Shown: positions 11,011-22,171 of the stretch, piece by piece
Numbering within the stretch: the first letter of the stretch is position 1
Layout: every line of letters begins with the position of its first letter
Assembly (NCBI GenBank): GCA_036250195.1
Contig: JAVHZZ010000001.1
Coordinates: 377,934,707 to 377,998,706, forward strand
From: Mixophyes australis
Lineage: Eukaryota; Chordata; Amphibia; Anura; Limnodynastidae
DNA: 64,000 nt
Direction: 5' to 3'
Program-made: the position numbers and the translations under genes
The notes under the pieces: generated by a model
What the model saw: the letters and a program-made list of their open reading frames with translations, nothing else
Databases searched by the model: none
What the model was told of the DNA's origin: nothing

Positions 11011-11958
11011 ATGACAGACCCAGGATCGGAACCTACAGCTAAAGAGATGCTGCAGTATCTGGTTACCCGTATTGAACAACAGCAATGTTACCAGGCGTTA
11101 GCCTCCCAAGGAACTTCTGCGCAAAATATCACAGCTACTGTTGGTGCTCCTGTGCCTTCATCCGTTTCCCCAGTGCCATCCCAGGTGTCTACTGCTTCCA
11201 CGCTACACCTGCCTACTCCTTCAAAATATGATGGAGACCCCAAAACATGCAGGGGTTTTCTAAATCAATGCTCAGTTCATTTTGAGCTTCAACCTCACAA
11301 TTTCTCTACTCATCGTTCCAGAGTGGCCTATCTCATTTCCTTGTTTTCCGGACAAGCTCTCGCATGGGCTTCCCCTCTGTGGGAAAGAAATGATCCATTA
11401 TTACAAGATAGTGCCAAATTTATTTCCACGTTTCGAAGTGTATTTGATGAACCTGGTCGTGTTATTTCCGCTGCATCCAGCATCCTCCGTCAGGGTTCTC
11501 GTACTGTAGCCCAGTACTTCATTCAATTTCGGATATTAGCCTCTGAACTTCAGTGGAACACTGAAGCTTTAATTTCCGCCTTCTGGCAGGGGCTTTCTGA
11601 TAAAATTAAAGATGCACTGACTACTCAAGAATTACCTACTTCTCTAGAAGATTTGATTTCTCTTTGCCATCGTGTAGACATGAGATTTCGTGAAAGAGAG
11701 TCTGAAAAAACAACTTCATTTAAAGCACCTCTTCGCTCAAGTCCTCAAGTTCGCCAAGTTTCATCTCCGGTGAGACCTATGGAGATAGGTCGCTCCAAAT
11801 TAACTTCAGAGGAGAGGGACCGAAGAGTAAAAAATAGACTTTGTATCTATTGTGCTGATTCTACTCATATGCTCAATTCTAAATCCCTCGTGAATCAATG
11901 GTCCCTACCAGTGATTACTTTGAAAATACCAATTACTGTGACTGCTATCGATGGATAA
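11011..11958 (+). pseudogene. gag: Gypsy Gag (retrotransposon capsid protein), ended by a premature TAA
   Basis: A 315-codon frame starts 14 bases after the damaged 5' LTR end. Residues about 60-230 carry the capsid-like retrotransposon Gag fold (PSKYDGDPKTCRGFLNQC, ALAWASPLWER, FWQGLSDKIKDAL). Near the C-terminus CIYCADSTHML starts a CCHC zinc knuckle, but the last Cys is missing and the text jumps straight into protease-like sequence. The protease active-site DSG region is therefore deleted. The TAA at 11956-11958 interrupts a frame that otherwise continues into pol, so this element used, or came to use, one continuous gag-pol frame. Confidence 0.85.
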
Positions 11959-14900
11959 CGCATTATTAATGGTCTCATCACCCAGAGTACGTCTCCAGTA
12001 TCCCTTCAAATTGGTGTATTACACCAGGAGGAAATTTCATTTTTAATTCTTCCTGTTACTACCAGTCCGATTGTCTTAGGCCTTCCATGGCTTCAACGTC
12101 ATTCTCCCCAGATTGACTGGCACACTCCTCAAGTTACGTCTTGGGGGCCTGAGTGTCATCATCGTTGCCTCTCTCAAGTCGTTCCTCTCAAGATACAGCA
12201 ATCATCAATCTCACCTTGTTCACCGGGACTTCCTCCTCAGTATGCTTCTTTTGCCGATGTATTTGATAAACTTCAGTCTGAACGTCTTCCTCCTCATCGT
12301 TCGTGGGACTGTCCGATTGATCTTCAACCTGGCAAGACTCCCCCCAGGGGACATGTGTATCCACTTTCGTTACCTGAAACTCAAGCCACATCTGAGTACA
12401 TCAAAGAGAATCTCCAGCGAGGATTTATTCGACCTTCTACCTCTCCCGCTGGAGCAGGTTTTTTCTTCGTAAAAAAGAATGGGTCATTACGTCCTTGCAT
12501 AGATTTCCGTGGACTTAACGCCATAACTATCAAAAATCGGTATCCCATTCCATTAATTACTGAGTTATTTGATCGTATCAAGGGAGCCCGGATCTTTACC
12601 AAGTTGGATCTTCGTGGTGCCTATAATTTAATTTGAATCAGGTCCGGTGACGAATGGAAGACAGCTTTCAACACCAGAGACGGGCATTATGAATATTTAG
12701 TAATGCCCTTCGGGTTATGTAACGCCCCCGCTGTTTTCCAGGGTTTCATTAATGAGATCTTCCGGGACTTGTTATATGTTTGTGTCGTTGTCTATCTGGA
12801 CGACATATTAATCTTTTCTCAGGACCTGCCTTCTCGTCATCAACATGTGGCAGAGGTTCTTTCCAGACTCCGAAAAACTTCATTATTCTGCAAGTTAGAA
12901 AAATGTTCATTCGAGTTGCCCCAGATTCCATTTCTGGGATATATTGTCTCCGGAATTGGTCTTCAGATGGATCCAGAAAAGGTGAATGCTGTATTACATT
13001 GGCCTCAGCCAACTACTCTTCTTGCAATTCAGCGTTTTTTAGGTTTTGCCAATTACTATAGACGCTTCATTCAAGATTTTTCCTCGATTGCATCTCCTAT
13101 TGTGGCCCTAACTCGTAAAGGGGCCAACACTAAACAATGGTCCTCTGAGGCCCTTCAAGCTTTCCAGTTTCTCAAAGAGTCCTTCTCCTCCGCTCCTGTT
13201 CTTCAACAGCCTGATGTGACGCTTCCCTTCTTCCTAGAGGTAGATGCCTCTAATGTTGGCTTAGGAGCCATTCTCTCCCAAAGATCGGAGCAACAAAAAT
13301 TCCATCCTTGTGCCTTTTACTCTTGGGGTCTTCTGCCTGCAGAGAAGAATTATACCATCGAGGACAAGGAGTTGCTGGCTATAAAAGTAGCATTAGAGGA
13401 ATGGAGATATTTGTTGGAAGGAGCTCGTCATCCTGTGACAATTTTTACTGATCATAAAAATTTGTCATATTTACAGTCTGCTCAATGTTTGAATCCTCGT
13501 CAAGCAAGATGGTCTCTTTTCTTTTCTCGTTTTGAACTAATCATAACCTTCAAACCAGCTGCAAAAAATAAAAAAGCAGACGCCCTATCTCGAGCTTTTG
13601 TGACGTCCTCAGACGTTGAAGATGGTCCTAACCACTCTATATTAGACCCCAAATGTGTTTCTCTGGCTGCTTCTTCCACTAAGGTGCTACCATTTGGGAG
13701 AACCCTTGTGCCTCCTGCTCTTAGGAAGAAAATCCTTTTGTGGTTTCACTCTTCTCGTTTTTCTGGACATTCTGGTGAACGCAAGACTTTTGAAATTCTT
13801 TCTCGAAGTTACTGGTGGCCTTCTATGAGGAGAGATGTCAAAGATTTTGTGGCTGCTTGTGAATTGTGTTCCCAGTTTAAGACTTCCCGCAGAACTCCAG
13901 CGGGTTTGCTTCAACCACTACCCATTCCTTCCAAGCCGTGGACCCATATTATATGGACTTTGTTACTGATCTTCCTCCTAGTAAAAAGTGCAATACTATT
14001 TGGGTAGTGGTGGATAGATTTTCGAAGATGGCACATTTCGTTCCTTTGACCGGTTTACCTTCTTCATCTACTCTGGCTGATTATTTTATCAAAGAAATCT
14101 TCCGTATTCATGGATGTCCTTCCGAGATTGTTTCAGATAGAGGAGTGCAATTCGTTTCCAGATTCTGGCGGGCCCTTTGTAAGACCTTGGGTATCCGATT
14201 ATCACTCTCATCCTCCTACCATCCTCAATCAAACGGACAAACCAGAAAGGGTCAATCAAGATCTTGAGACTTTTATAAGGATGTTCTCTTCAGCCAACCA
14301 AGACAACTGGGTAGATTTGCTTCGATGGGCTGAATTCGCTCATCATGTATCATGAATCATCTTCTAAAACTCCATTCTTTGTGGTTTACGGTCACCATCC
14401 GTCTTTTCCGGAATTTCCTGCCCTCCCTCCCACCCAAGTTCCTGCTGTAGAGACTGTTTGTCAGACCTTCAAAAATATTTGGTCTCAGGTCAAAACCTGT
14501 TTAAAAAAAGACATCTGCCAGATATAAGTCTTTTGCAGATAAAAAGAGACGGGCTATTCCACCACTTAAAATCGGAGATCGTGTATGGTTATCAACCAAA
14601 AATATTCGTTTGAAGGTTCCATCTATGAAGTTCGCTCCTCGTTTTATTGGTCCATATAGGATCATTCAAGTGATAAATCCAGTTTGTTTTAAACTTCTAC
14701 TACCTAAGAACCTTCGTATTTCCAATGCCTTCCACATGTCTTTGCTCAAACCTCTTATCATCAACCGTTTCTCGGTCCCTCCTTCAGCACCTGGGCCAGT
14801 TCAAGCTCATCAAGAGGAGGACTTTGAGATTACTCACATATTAGATGCAAAAATTTCGCGAGGAGTTCTTCGTTTCCTCGTTCATTGGAAGGGCTTTGGT

Positions 14901-15035
14901 CCTGAAGAGCGTTCATGGATTAAAGCAGAAGATCTTAACGCTCCAGCTCTTCTTAAGAAGTTTTATTCCAAGTTTCCGGACAAACCCGGTTCCAGGTGTT
15001 CTGTGCCCACCTTTAAAAGGGGGGGTACTGTCACT
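11959..15035 (+). pseudogene. pol: Gypsy Pol (RT, RNase H, integrase, chromodomain) with stops and frameshifts
   Basis: The gag frame continues with a protease C-terminus (IVLGLPWLQRH, near 12072), then RT: FFFVKKNGSLRPCIDFRGLN, a TGA at 12634-12636, MPFGLCNAPAVFQGF, and the YLDD active site near 12796. RNase H follows (LEVDASNVGLGAILSQ; FTDHKNLSYL), then the integrase zinc domain (HSGERKTFEIL..C..C, near 13770-13870). Frame changes occur at about 13940, 14240, 14345 and 14508. Integrase core Asp residues are readable at FVTDLPP and VSDRGVQF, and the Glu region only after a frameshift (PERVNQDLE). A C-terminal chromodomain (FEITHILDAKISRG..LVHWKGFG..SWIKAEDL, 14825-14940) marks a chromovirus, a group in which this domain targets chromatin. 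Confidence 0.88.
15011..15026 (+). promoter_or_regulatory. Polypurine tract of the gypsy element
   Basis: 'aaaagggggggta' runs up to the 3' LTR start at 15029. This is the normal site for priming plus-strand DNA synthesis in LTR retroelements. Confidence 0.7.
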
Positions 15036-16460
15036 CACCGGACTGTGAGTGCCATTTTTCCTGTGTTCAGGAACCGTGGCCGTCAACCATCCTGAGGGTC
15101 TGCGCATGTGCAGCCCTTATGAAACCTTCAGTACCTATTGCTTTTAATTAATTGGATGATCAGGCAACCCTCCCTATTTAAACCACCTGTGATCATTACC
15201 TAGTTGCCTGATCTTGGAGTCTCATTCCTCATGAGCCTCTGAAGGTGTTCCTGTGTTTCCTCATGTATTCAGCTCCAGATTGTCTACTACGATTGTGGTT
15301 TCCAGACCACTTCTACTCTCCAGTGTTCATCGTGTCAGCTCTCCACTGATTCCTATCTGCTACTGCTGCCGGATTCCAGACCGTCTCTACTCTCCTGTGT
15401 TCAGCGTGTCTCCCCTCCGCTGCCCTCGCTACTACTGCCGGATTCCAGACCGTCTCTACTCTCCTGTGTTCAGCGTGTCTCCCCTCCGCTGCCTCCGCTA
15501 CTACTGCCGGATACCAGACAGCCTCAACTCTCCTGTGTTCATCATGTTTCCAGTTTTACTTACTACCGCTTCCTGAGTATTGCTCCTTTGATTACCGGTT
15601 ACCTTCCGTGCGCTGCACCAACCTGATTACCGCTTCCATCCTCCAGTGGTTTCTCCTCCTGACGGCGTTCAGCCGTTCAGGTATCCCTGCACTGCTCCTT
15701 GACAGCCTGCTCTCCTGAACCGCGGTATGCATACTTTCCATTGACTTTGCTATTGTGTTGCATATCCGTCTGGACTGTGTTGTGTTCATCTCCGGAGTCT
15801 TCCATCTACTGAAGCTATTGTTACAATTGACTTTGTTTCCTATTACCTGGATCTCTATAGTGACTTTGCATACTTCAAGCAGCGTTTGTCAGTTATTATT
15901 GTATTGTGGTTATCATCGTGGGATCAAGTTCCGTGTGCCCCGTGTATCCTCTGTATTCCATTCATCTCCTCGTGCCCCTCCTCACATATAGACCACTGAC
16001 TCCTGTTTCCCATTGGCACCAGTTTCAAGTATCCTCTCACATAAGCAGTGGTACAACTTGCTGTACGCAGACCACTGACTTCCCCGTTACCTACTTGCAC
16101 CTGGAACCCATTCCTTCACTATAGACAGTGGTACAGCTTGCTATAAGCAGACCACTGACTTTCACTACCTCCTCTCTACTCCTGGACATTCCTCCTCATT
16201 ATAGCAGTGGTACAACTTGCTGTACGCAGACCACTGACTCTCCTCACATTTACTTGTCCATCTGGTTCCTCGTGTTCATACATCTAAGTCATTACCAGTT
16301 GCTGCTAGTCATAGACTTTCCTTGAGCATTCTCTCACCATCTGCTGATTCTCCTGTTCCGTTGTCACCCTGCTACCAGAGGACCATAGTACCAGCTATAT
16401 TACTCTGGTAAGAACATCATCTGGTGATATCCTGGGCAAAGACTCCTAGTGCCCGTGACA
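15029..16460 (+). repeat. 3' LTR of the gypsy element
   Basis: It starts TGTCACTCACC and ends GTGCCCGTGACA, followed by the ATGTG target duplication. It keeps the 69-bp units and three complete hairpin copies. The first hairpin is cut down to its right arm ('tagaccactgac' near 15988), an independent deletion relative to the 5' LTR. Confidence 0.9.
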
Positions 16461-16465
16461 ATGTG

Positions 16466-16938
16466 CTTTTATTATATGCCAAGGAGATGTTTAGTATGCC
16501 TGTTAGAACTGGTCAGCTATTATGAACAGTTAGTATCTTTTCTATTTGAATGAGTTTTATTATTGCAATTAAATTGCAATATGAAAACCTTAATGAGCTG
16601 TGCCAATAGACAGCTATATATGGTTTGTGTTTGGTCGTGTGTGTTACTGCTTTTATACTAATTTTTCATTCACAAATCATTAGTAATCCATCTTCATATT
16701 TGTTAGAATGATGATTATGTATATCGGAACTGACAGTTGTGGAAAGTAGGTAAGGTATTATATACCACTATAGAAACATCTGATGATTAACGATTCCTAA
16801 TGTATACTTCACTGCCAAGGACAGTGTTCTCTATTTGTTAGTCTGATAGTGATTAAAATTTTAGTGCACTGTGGGGGTCCCAGTTTTATACTTTGACAGT
16901 AAGTCATGTATCTGTTGTTTTTCTGAATAAAAGAGTTA
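16466..16938. other. No recognised gene; possible continuation of the Penelope-like element
   Basis: AT-rich sequence between the gypsy target duplication and the Harbinger element. By position it should continue whatever was at 9296-9532 before the gypsy insertion. I see no domain in it. Confidence 0.35.
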
Positions 16939-17478
16939 AGCTGGGTACACACTACACGGTTTTCGTCCAATAGTCTGCCCAAATGTCTGATTGTCGCCTC
17001 ATTTGGTTGGTCGTACCGTTTAATATTTTCGTTCCAATCTCGTTTCCGCTGTGTAGTGTGTATAAACTTCCGACCGATCCACGACAATCCTCCGATACTT
17101 CCTCGACCTGGGGGGCGTGTGTATGTAAATTTTTGATGTCTGTCCCAGTCCCACGTGGTGCGGAATCCGCACATCACAGGCTTGTGTTTTGTATAGATGT
17201 GTATTGCACCTGTCTGGCAGCAGACCGTTACACGTGTATAAAGCACGTGTGTTATTACCCTTTGCATCTATGTTGGCAATCATTTCTCATTTAACCTTTA
17301 TAAAGTTTAAAAACTATAAAAGTTATAAAGTCATATTAACCTTTATTAAATAATATTTATAAAATAATCTGAATAAACCACACAGTGTTAATGCAACAGT
17401 TTTATTGCAGGTAAAAAAAAATAACAATATAAAATTTGTGTAGTACAATATGAAACGTGAAAAAAAAAATAGTATTAC

Positions 17479-17760
17479 CAGGGGCGCACAGAGGATTTTT
17501 CGGGGGGGTTTCCTCCGCCCCCGAAAAAAAATAATTCCTAGAGATCTGCCGCAGCTCCGTTTTGGCTGCACTGTAGTATACAGCAGCCGCGGCGCTGTCA
17601 AAGAAGCGTCCGCGGCGGTGCTGTATACAATACAGCACCGCCACGGACGCTTCTTAGACAGCGCCGCGGCTGCTATATACTACAGTGCCAATATGTAGGG
17701 TACTTTTTAGCGGAGGGGGGGTTTCTGGAGACCCAGAAACCCCCCCTGCGTGCGCCACTG
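17479..17760. mobile_element. Foldback MITE inserted in the Harbinger element
   Basis: Ends are CAGGGGCGCAC and GTGCGCCACTG, with the flank ATTAC on both sides (17474-17478 and 17761-17765). The core is a GC-rich hairpin with 58-bp arms (17569-17626 against 17630-17687) that differ at only three positions by my count. A second small foldback, 'gtttctggagacccagaaac', lies near the right end. The CAGGGGCG-type ends suggest a hAT relative, but the 5-bp duplication is shorter than the usual 8 bp, so the superfamily is open. Confidence 0.8.
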
Positions 17761-17761
17761 A

Positions 17762-18680
17762 TTACAGTGAAAGGGTACTACTGGTTTGTGGCACAACAGT
17801 TGCAAACAGCATATACATGTCAACAAAAGTATTATCAAGGTTTTTGATTTTCTTCTTTATGTTGGCAATATTTCCTTTCATTTCTTTAAAATAATCGTTG
17901 AGCTTGGCAACATTTTTTTCTTCTGCCGAACTTTCATCTGATATGACGATGGTATCTATGGGCAAAAAATATATAAATGTTTTACCATTACGCTTCTATA
18001 TCTGTAATAAAGTTAATACAAGTTTTATTCCAACACCTGAAATGTGCTCACCTTGCACACTGCTCGAGATCAGTTTGTGTTGTGGTCCCCTCTGGCACAT
18101 TTATTTTTTCTTGTTTTATAACAGGTGTTATTACATCAATGGTATCTACAGTGGCCTTGTCACCGTTAATTCTTGCTTCTGACAAAACAATAATCATACG
18201 TTTGCATTGGTTCATGTGACAGTAGAATGAAATACATAAAGTCCTTCAAACAGGTACACTACAAGACTACACGTGCTACTCAGTTTTTTTAATGTTCCTA
18301 CGGATTCGCTCCAGTCTCCTAGCTTCTTTATTTTTAAGGTCCGACCACCTCTTCTGGACTTGAAATTTATTTATTTTCTTTCCAAGTTTTTCCTTCAGTA
18401 ATCGCTGTAGTTTTTGCATTATTAATTCCTTTCTATTATTAACTTTTCTGTACTTTCGCTTTTGACAGTCGTAGTCGTACTGGTCCAGTACTTTTACCAT
18501 CATCTCCATCTCTCTCGGGCTCATTGACTTTGCTCTTTTAACTGCAGTACATTCTTCTTGAGCATCTCCATCCCCCACCTTAACTTTTCCAACATTTGTT
18601 GGCCCTTCCAGCACCATTTGTGACTGCGTCTCCATCTCCATTGCTTCAACCCCCACTAACACCTTCTCTTTATTCTCCAT
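17762..18680 (-). CDS. Myb/SANT-like Harbinger accessory protein (spliced, predicted)
   Basis: The first exon (18680-18302) starts MENKEKVLVGVEAM. It contains a basic helical domain, SPREMEMMVKVLDQYDYDC to KFQVQKRWSDLKNKEARRLERI, which looks like the Myb/SANT-like proteins that accompany Harbinger transposases and help bring them to DNA and into the nucleus. A plausible donor (ATCC|GTAGGA) leads to a second exon at 18178-18052, preceded by 'gttttgtcag', that joins in phase and reads GDKATVDTIDVITPVIKQEK. A third frame at 17955-17762 has ISDESSAEEKN and a coiled-coil-like tail. Joining exons 2 and 3 at the nearest consensus sites gives the wrong phase, so the last join is uncertain or broken. 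The stop codon lies at the MITE insertion point. Confidence 0.6.
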
Positions 18681-18991
18681 CTTCTCACGTTCCTTGGCGC
18701 CAGACAGGCTCCTCTATAATTTTATACACTCAGACATAGGCGTTTGTTTAGAGAATGGAGCATTGTGGGTGATGCCTATTTGTGTATAATAACCGCGTGT
18801 ATGGAAATTTTTTTCTATAACTGTAACCCGTTCATGACCATTACATACGAATGGATTTTACGATTCTTCGGAGCTGTACATTCGTTCACATATACGGTAA
18901 GTTATTTCTGATTGGTACATACATGTGTACTTGCATTGGTTTATTGTACAGCACAGATGGGTTTCTTTTTATTATACCCAAACAGAACACA

Positions 18992-21007
18992 ATGGCTTAC
19001 GAAAGAAATGCTGACCTAATGAAGGATTTTATTGAGACCTACAGGGCTCACCCATGTTTGTGGAAAGCCAAATCCAAAGAGTATTCTAACAGAATGATGC
19101 GAAACATGGCGATGCAAGAGCTTGTAAAAGCATGTCTGCCATATCACCCTGGAGCAACTGTTGAATGGGCAAAAAGCAAGATCGAGAACCTTAGGACTGT
19201 GTATAAAAAAGAATTAAATAAAGCTGAAGCAGCCAAAAAATCAGGAGCTGCAGCTGAAGACGTGTATGTGCCAAAGCTATGGTACTTTGATCTGTTACAC
19301 TTTGTGAGGGACCAAGAAACACCACGTACATCCACTTCCAGCATGCCCACAGACAGCAGTTCATCCACAGAGGTAGAGCAAGCATATGATATACCTGCAA
19401 GCGGCACAGTAAGTACAGTACATTATGATGTTGCCATGAAACAGATTTATTCATGTTCAAACAATCAACAACACAATAACAATGCATGTATATAAACAGT
19501 CATAAGCAATCATTCTGCCATGGCACGACACCATCACAGTTGAAATACGTAAGGTACGCTTCACAATTTAATTTTGCCAATGAACTACTATTTTTAGAGT
19601 GTCCACACTCTAATGGTGTCAAGCCCACTACCTCCATGTCCTCGGCATTACTTTCCACATTGACCTGAGTGGTACGTCCACTGTTGCTTTTACGCCGCAG
19701 AAAGTTACGCAGAACACAACAGGCCATCACTACTTTGTCGACTTTGTCCAAACGCAGGTTTATTGTAGAATGGAAAGCTCGGAACCTGTTACTTAGAATC
19801 CAAAAGGCATTTTCAACTACACGCCAAGCACGTGACAGTCTGTAATTAAATATACGCCTTTCAATGGTCAGATTTCTTTGCGGGTATGGTTTTAAAACAT
19901 TGTTGTGCAATGCAAAGCCGTCATCTGCCACAAACACAAAGTTTAGTCCATATTTTGTGCTACTCCGCGATGGAAGGTTTAGGGCATTGTTTTGTAATTT
20001 GTTATGGAAGGCAGTATGCTACAATGCACCTCCATCTGAGACTCTTCCATTTTTTCCAATGTCCACAAATAGGAATTCATAGTTCGCATCCACTATGGCC
20101 ATTAAAATAATGCTAAAAAACCCTTTGTAGTTATAGTAGAAAGATCCACTGTTTGATGGTGGCATGATTCGGACATGCTTGCCATCAATGGCACCACCGC
20201 AATTTGGGAAATGCCATAGCCTCTCAAAGTCTTCCGCTATCACTTTCCAGTCTTCCTCTGTAGATGGAAACTGAAACATAAAGATGTGTATATAGGTTAC
20301 ATTTGAACATGCATGCAATTGCATTCCGTCATTCGTTTGCTGTTTTTCAGCCTGCACTACTGTCTGATGGACTCTTGCTGGAAGTTGAAGACCAGGATGC
20401 TACAACAATTAATAGCACTGCACATGAAAGCCAGCTAACTGCTGACAGGCAGGATGTGACCCAAGGTGATACACCAGCAAAAAACAATCAGAAGCAAAAG
20501 AGACGCAGAATAAATGAAATACAAGAAACTGATGCACTAGCAGAAAAGATGATTGATTGCGCCAACACTCTGATAACAAAAACAAAGGAACAGGACACAA
20601 TTGATTTCCTCGGAGCAACAATAGCTAGCAAAATGAGAAGTAGTAGCAAGCGCATACAAGCTGAAATGGAGCGGCTGCTGTGCGACCTCATGTGTAGGGC
20701 TATCGTTGAAGATTTGTGGCCGTACACATTTTTTTCCACAACTAACCATAAACAAACAAGCATACACATTTCAGACAGCACAGTTACAGCATGGTACCAT
20801 GGGTGGACAAAGCGTCATGTCTCAACCTTATATGACATCCACGCCATTAGCATCAGGAAGGATGCCACATTACGCAGGGGACACATCTGGTATGGACACA
20901 AGCAAAATTTTGCACTACCAACAATTATAAACTGTTGCTCTGGTCCAAATAATTTATGCATTGCACGTTCCAAGTTAAATGTATTTTTACAATGTTATAA
21001 ATGGTAA
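18992..21007 (+). CDS. MADF-domain protein of the Harbinger element (two exons)
   Basis: Exon 1 (18992-19408) starts [18 protein letters not shown] and carries a MADF domain, a Myb-related DNA-binding fold: [20 protein letters not shown], then [17 protein letters not shown], ending [14 protein letters not shown] donor ACA|GTAAGT and an acceptor TTTTTCAG|CC at 20350/20351 join it in phase 0 to exon 2. That exon is acidic and then basic ([15 protein letters not shown]) with a C-terminal helical stretch such as these proteins use for self-association. From about 20700 the listed frame loses its character, while the +1-shifted frame to 20930 ends in a [17 protein letters not shown] tail more like a natural C-terminus. 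A frameshift near there is likely. It probably cooperates with the transposase. Confidence 0.65.
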
Positions 21008-21517
21008 TATGTATGTTAATAAACCGCTATGTTTACAATAAATGCTATTGCTTTTCACCAACCTTCATATACTGGTCACTGAGAACTTCGATAATAGCAT
21101 CATAGGTGTGAGGTATTGTCATGCCAAGAGCTTGAGGTCAAATAGCCGTGCTGTATTTAAGATCTAAACGTGTTCTCCCTGTTGCCAAAAATCTTAGTGT
21201 TGCCACCAGTCTTTGCTCTGGCGGTATGGGTCTCCTTAAATGGGTGTTCTCCCTCTGGATGAGAGGGGTTACTAGTTGGAGCAGTTCCTGAAAAGTTGAA
21301 TCATTCATACGAAGAAAATTCTTGAAATCATCTGGGTTGTTGTCCCGTATCTCATGTAGCAGGGGCATATGAGACAACGTGTCTTCCTCTTGAACCAATC
21401 ATTGCTCCAACAAGATCTACTCTTTCCCCTTCTTTCTCTTTGGTTCCGTACCTGCAGTCTTCTTGCCACAGCAAGCAGGAGAAGTGCAGCTGCTTGTTCT
21501 TGTACTACTGTAGACAT
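19500..21517 (-). pseudogene. PIF/Harbinger transposase (DDE nuclease), inactivated
   Basis: The minus frame starts at 21517 (MSTVVQEQAAALLLLAVARR). A frameshift near 21400 leads to NNPDDFKNFLRMNDSTFQELL and RPIPPEQRLVATLRFLATGR, with a TGA at 21140-21138. After QYMK a donor at 21062 (AAG|GTTGGT) and an acceptor before 20270 (TTTCAG|TTTCC) join in phase to FPSTEEDWK. The first catalytic Asp lies in [10 protein letters not shown] (near 20170), and the later D/E stretches are FVADDGFAL and [23 protein letters not shown] at 20021-20019 interrupts SDGGAL. Two stops and one frameshift make it inactive in cut-and-paste transposition. Confidence 0.85.
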
Positions 21518-21862
21518 TGTAGGTTTACAAATAGGAATGAATGAAGGGACAGTGTAGCCTTCTGTTTTTATGCTGTTTTGGGAGTTAACTATAGTGAAAG
21601 CTCCGCCCCTTTATGATAATGTCTCTGGTATCTCGTTACATTTCCCGCAAATGTCACTGCAGTGTGTACGAAATTAAAATCATTGCTCACGACAACATGG
21701 CTGTAAAAAGTTGCTAAAGGGACGTCCGCTCTTCCCTTTATTGTCCTAAACAAGGCTAGTGTGTATGCAGTCCATGGACCGAGCGATCGGACCATCGGTC
21801 GCATGTAAAATCGCTCGGCATAAAAAGTTGGTCGAAATTTCTGTAGTGTGTACCCAGCTTTA

Positions 21863-22170
21863 ATTGACAGGTGCAGGCATCATATACTTTGTGTTTGTTA
21901 TTATCCATATTTACAACATAGATTGTATAATAACATTTTACATGTATTTTATGATTTGTGGAGGAGTATTTGCAAAAATGACTATTTCAAATGAGAATGG
22001 AAATAAATTAAAGTTATTGGGTGTGCACCTGTTTGAATAATGATACTGCCCTATAAGAAGACTGTGGGTTGATGTTAGACCCACCCCTCCTGGCGAAAAG
22101 TAGGGATCTGAAACCCGCAGGAGTATAGGGAGTAGTGAACTTTACTCCTAGATCAGCCTCCCTGTTACCG
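21863..22170. other. No recognised gene
   Basis: AT-rich sequence after the Harbinger target duplication. From about 22075 it becomes GC-richer and leads into the minus-strand gag remnant, so it may be that element's interior. Confidence 0.35.
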
Positions 22171-22171
22171 G

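Larger units (their letters stand above)
9538..16460 (+). mobile_element. Ty3/gypsy chromovirus-type LTR retrotransposon, complete but inactive
   Basis: Two LTRs (9538-10997 and 15029-16460) flank a gag-pol region of about 4 kb ending in a chromodomain. The target site is duplicated as ATGTG at 9533-9537 and 16461-16465, and a purine-rich tract (15011-15026) precedes the 3' LTR. Two in-frame stops, about four frameshifts and a deletion across the Gag/protease boundary make it non-autonomous. The two LTRs differ by scattered substitutions and several small indels, so insertion is not very recent. Confidence 0.92.
16939..21859. mobile_element. PIF/Harbinger DNA transposon, full length, three genes
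   Basis: The terminal inverted repeat AGCTGGGTACACACTAC (16939-16955) is mirrored perfectly at 21843-21859. Both ends are flanked by the 3-bp duplication TTA (16936-16938, 21860-21862), the signature target of PIF/Harbinger transposases. Inside are a Harbinger transposase (minus), a MADF DNA-binding protein (plus) and a Myb/SANT-like protein (minus), plus a later foldback insertion (17479-17760). The transposase frame is broken, so this copy is not autonomous, although both ends are intact. Confidence 0.92.
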
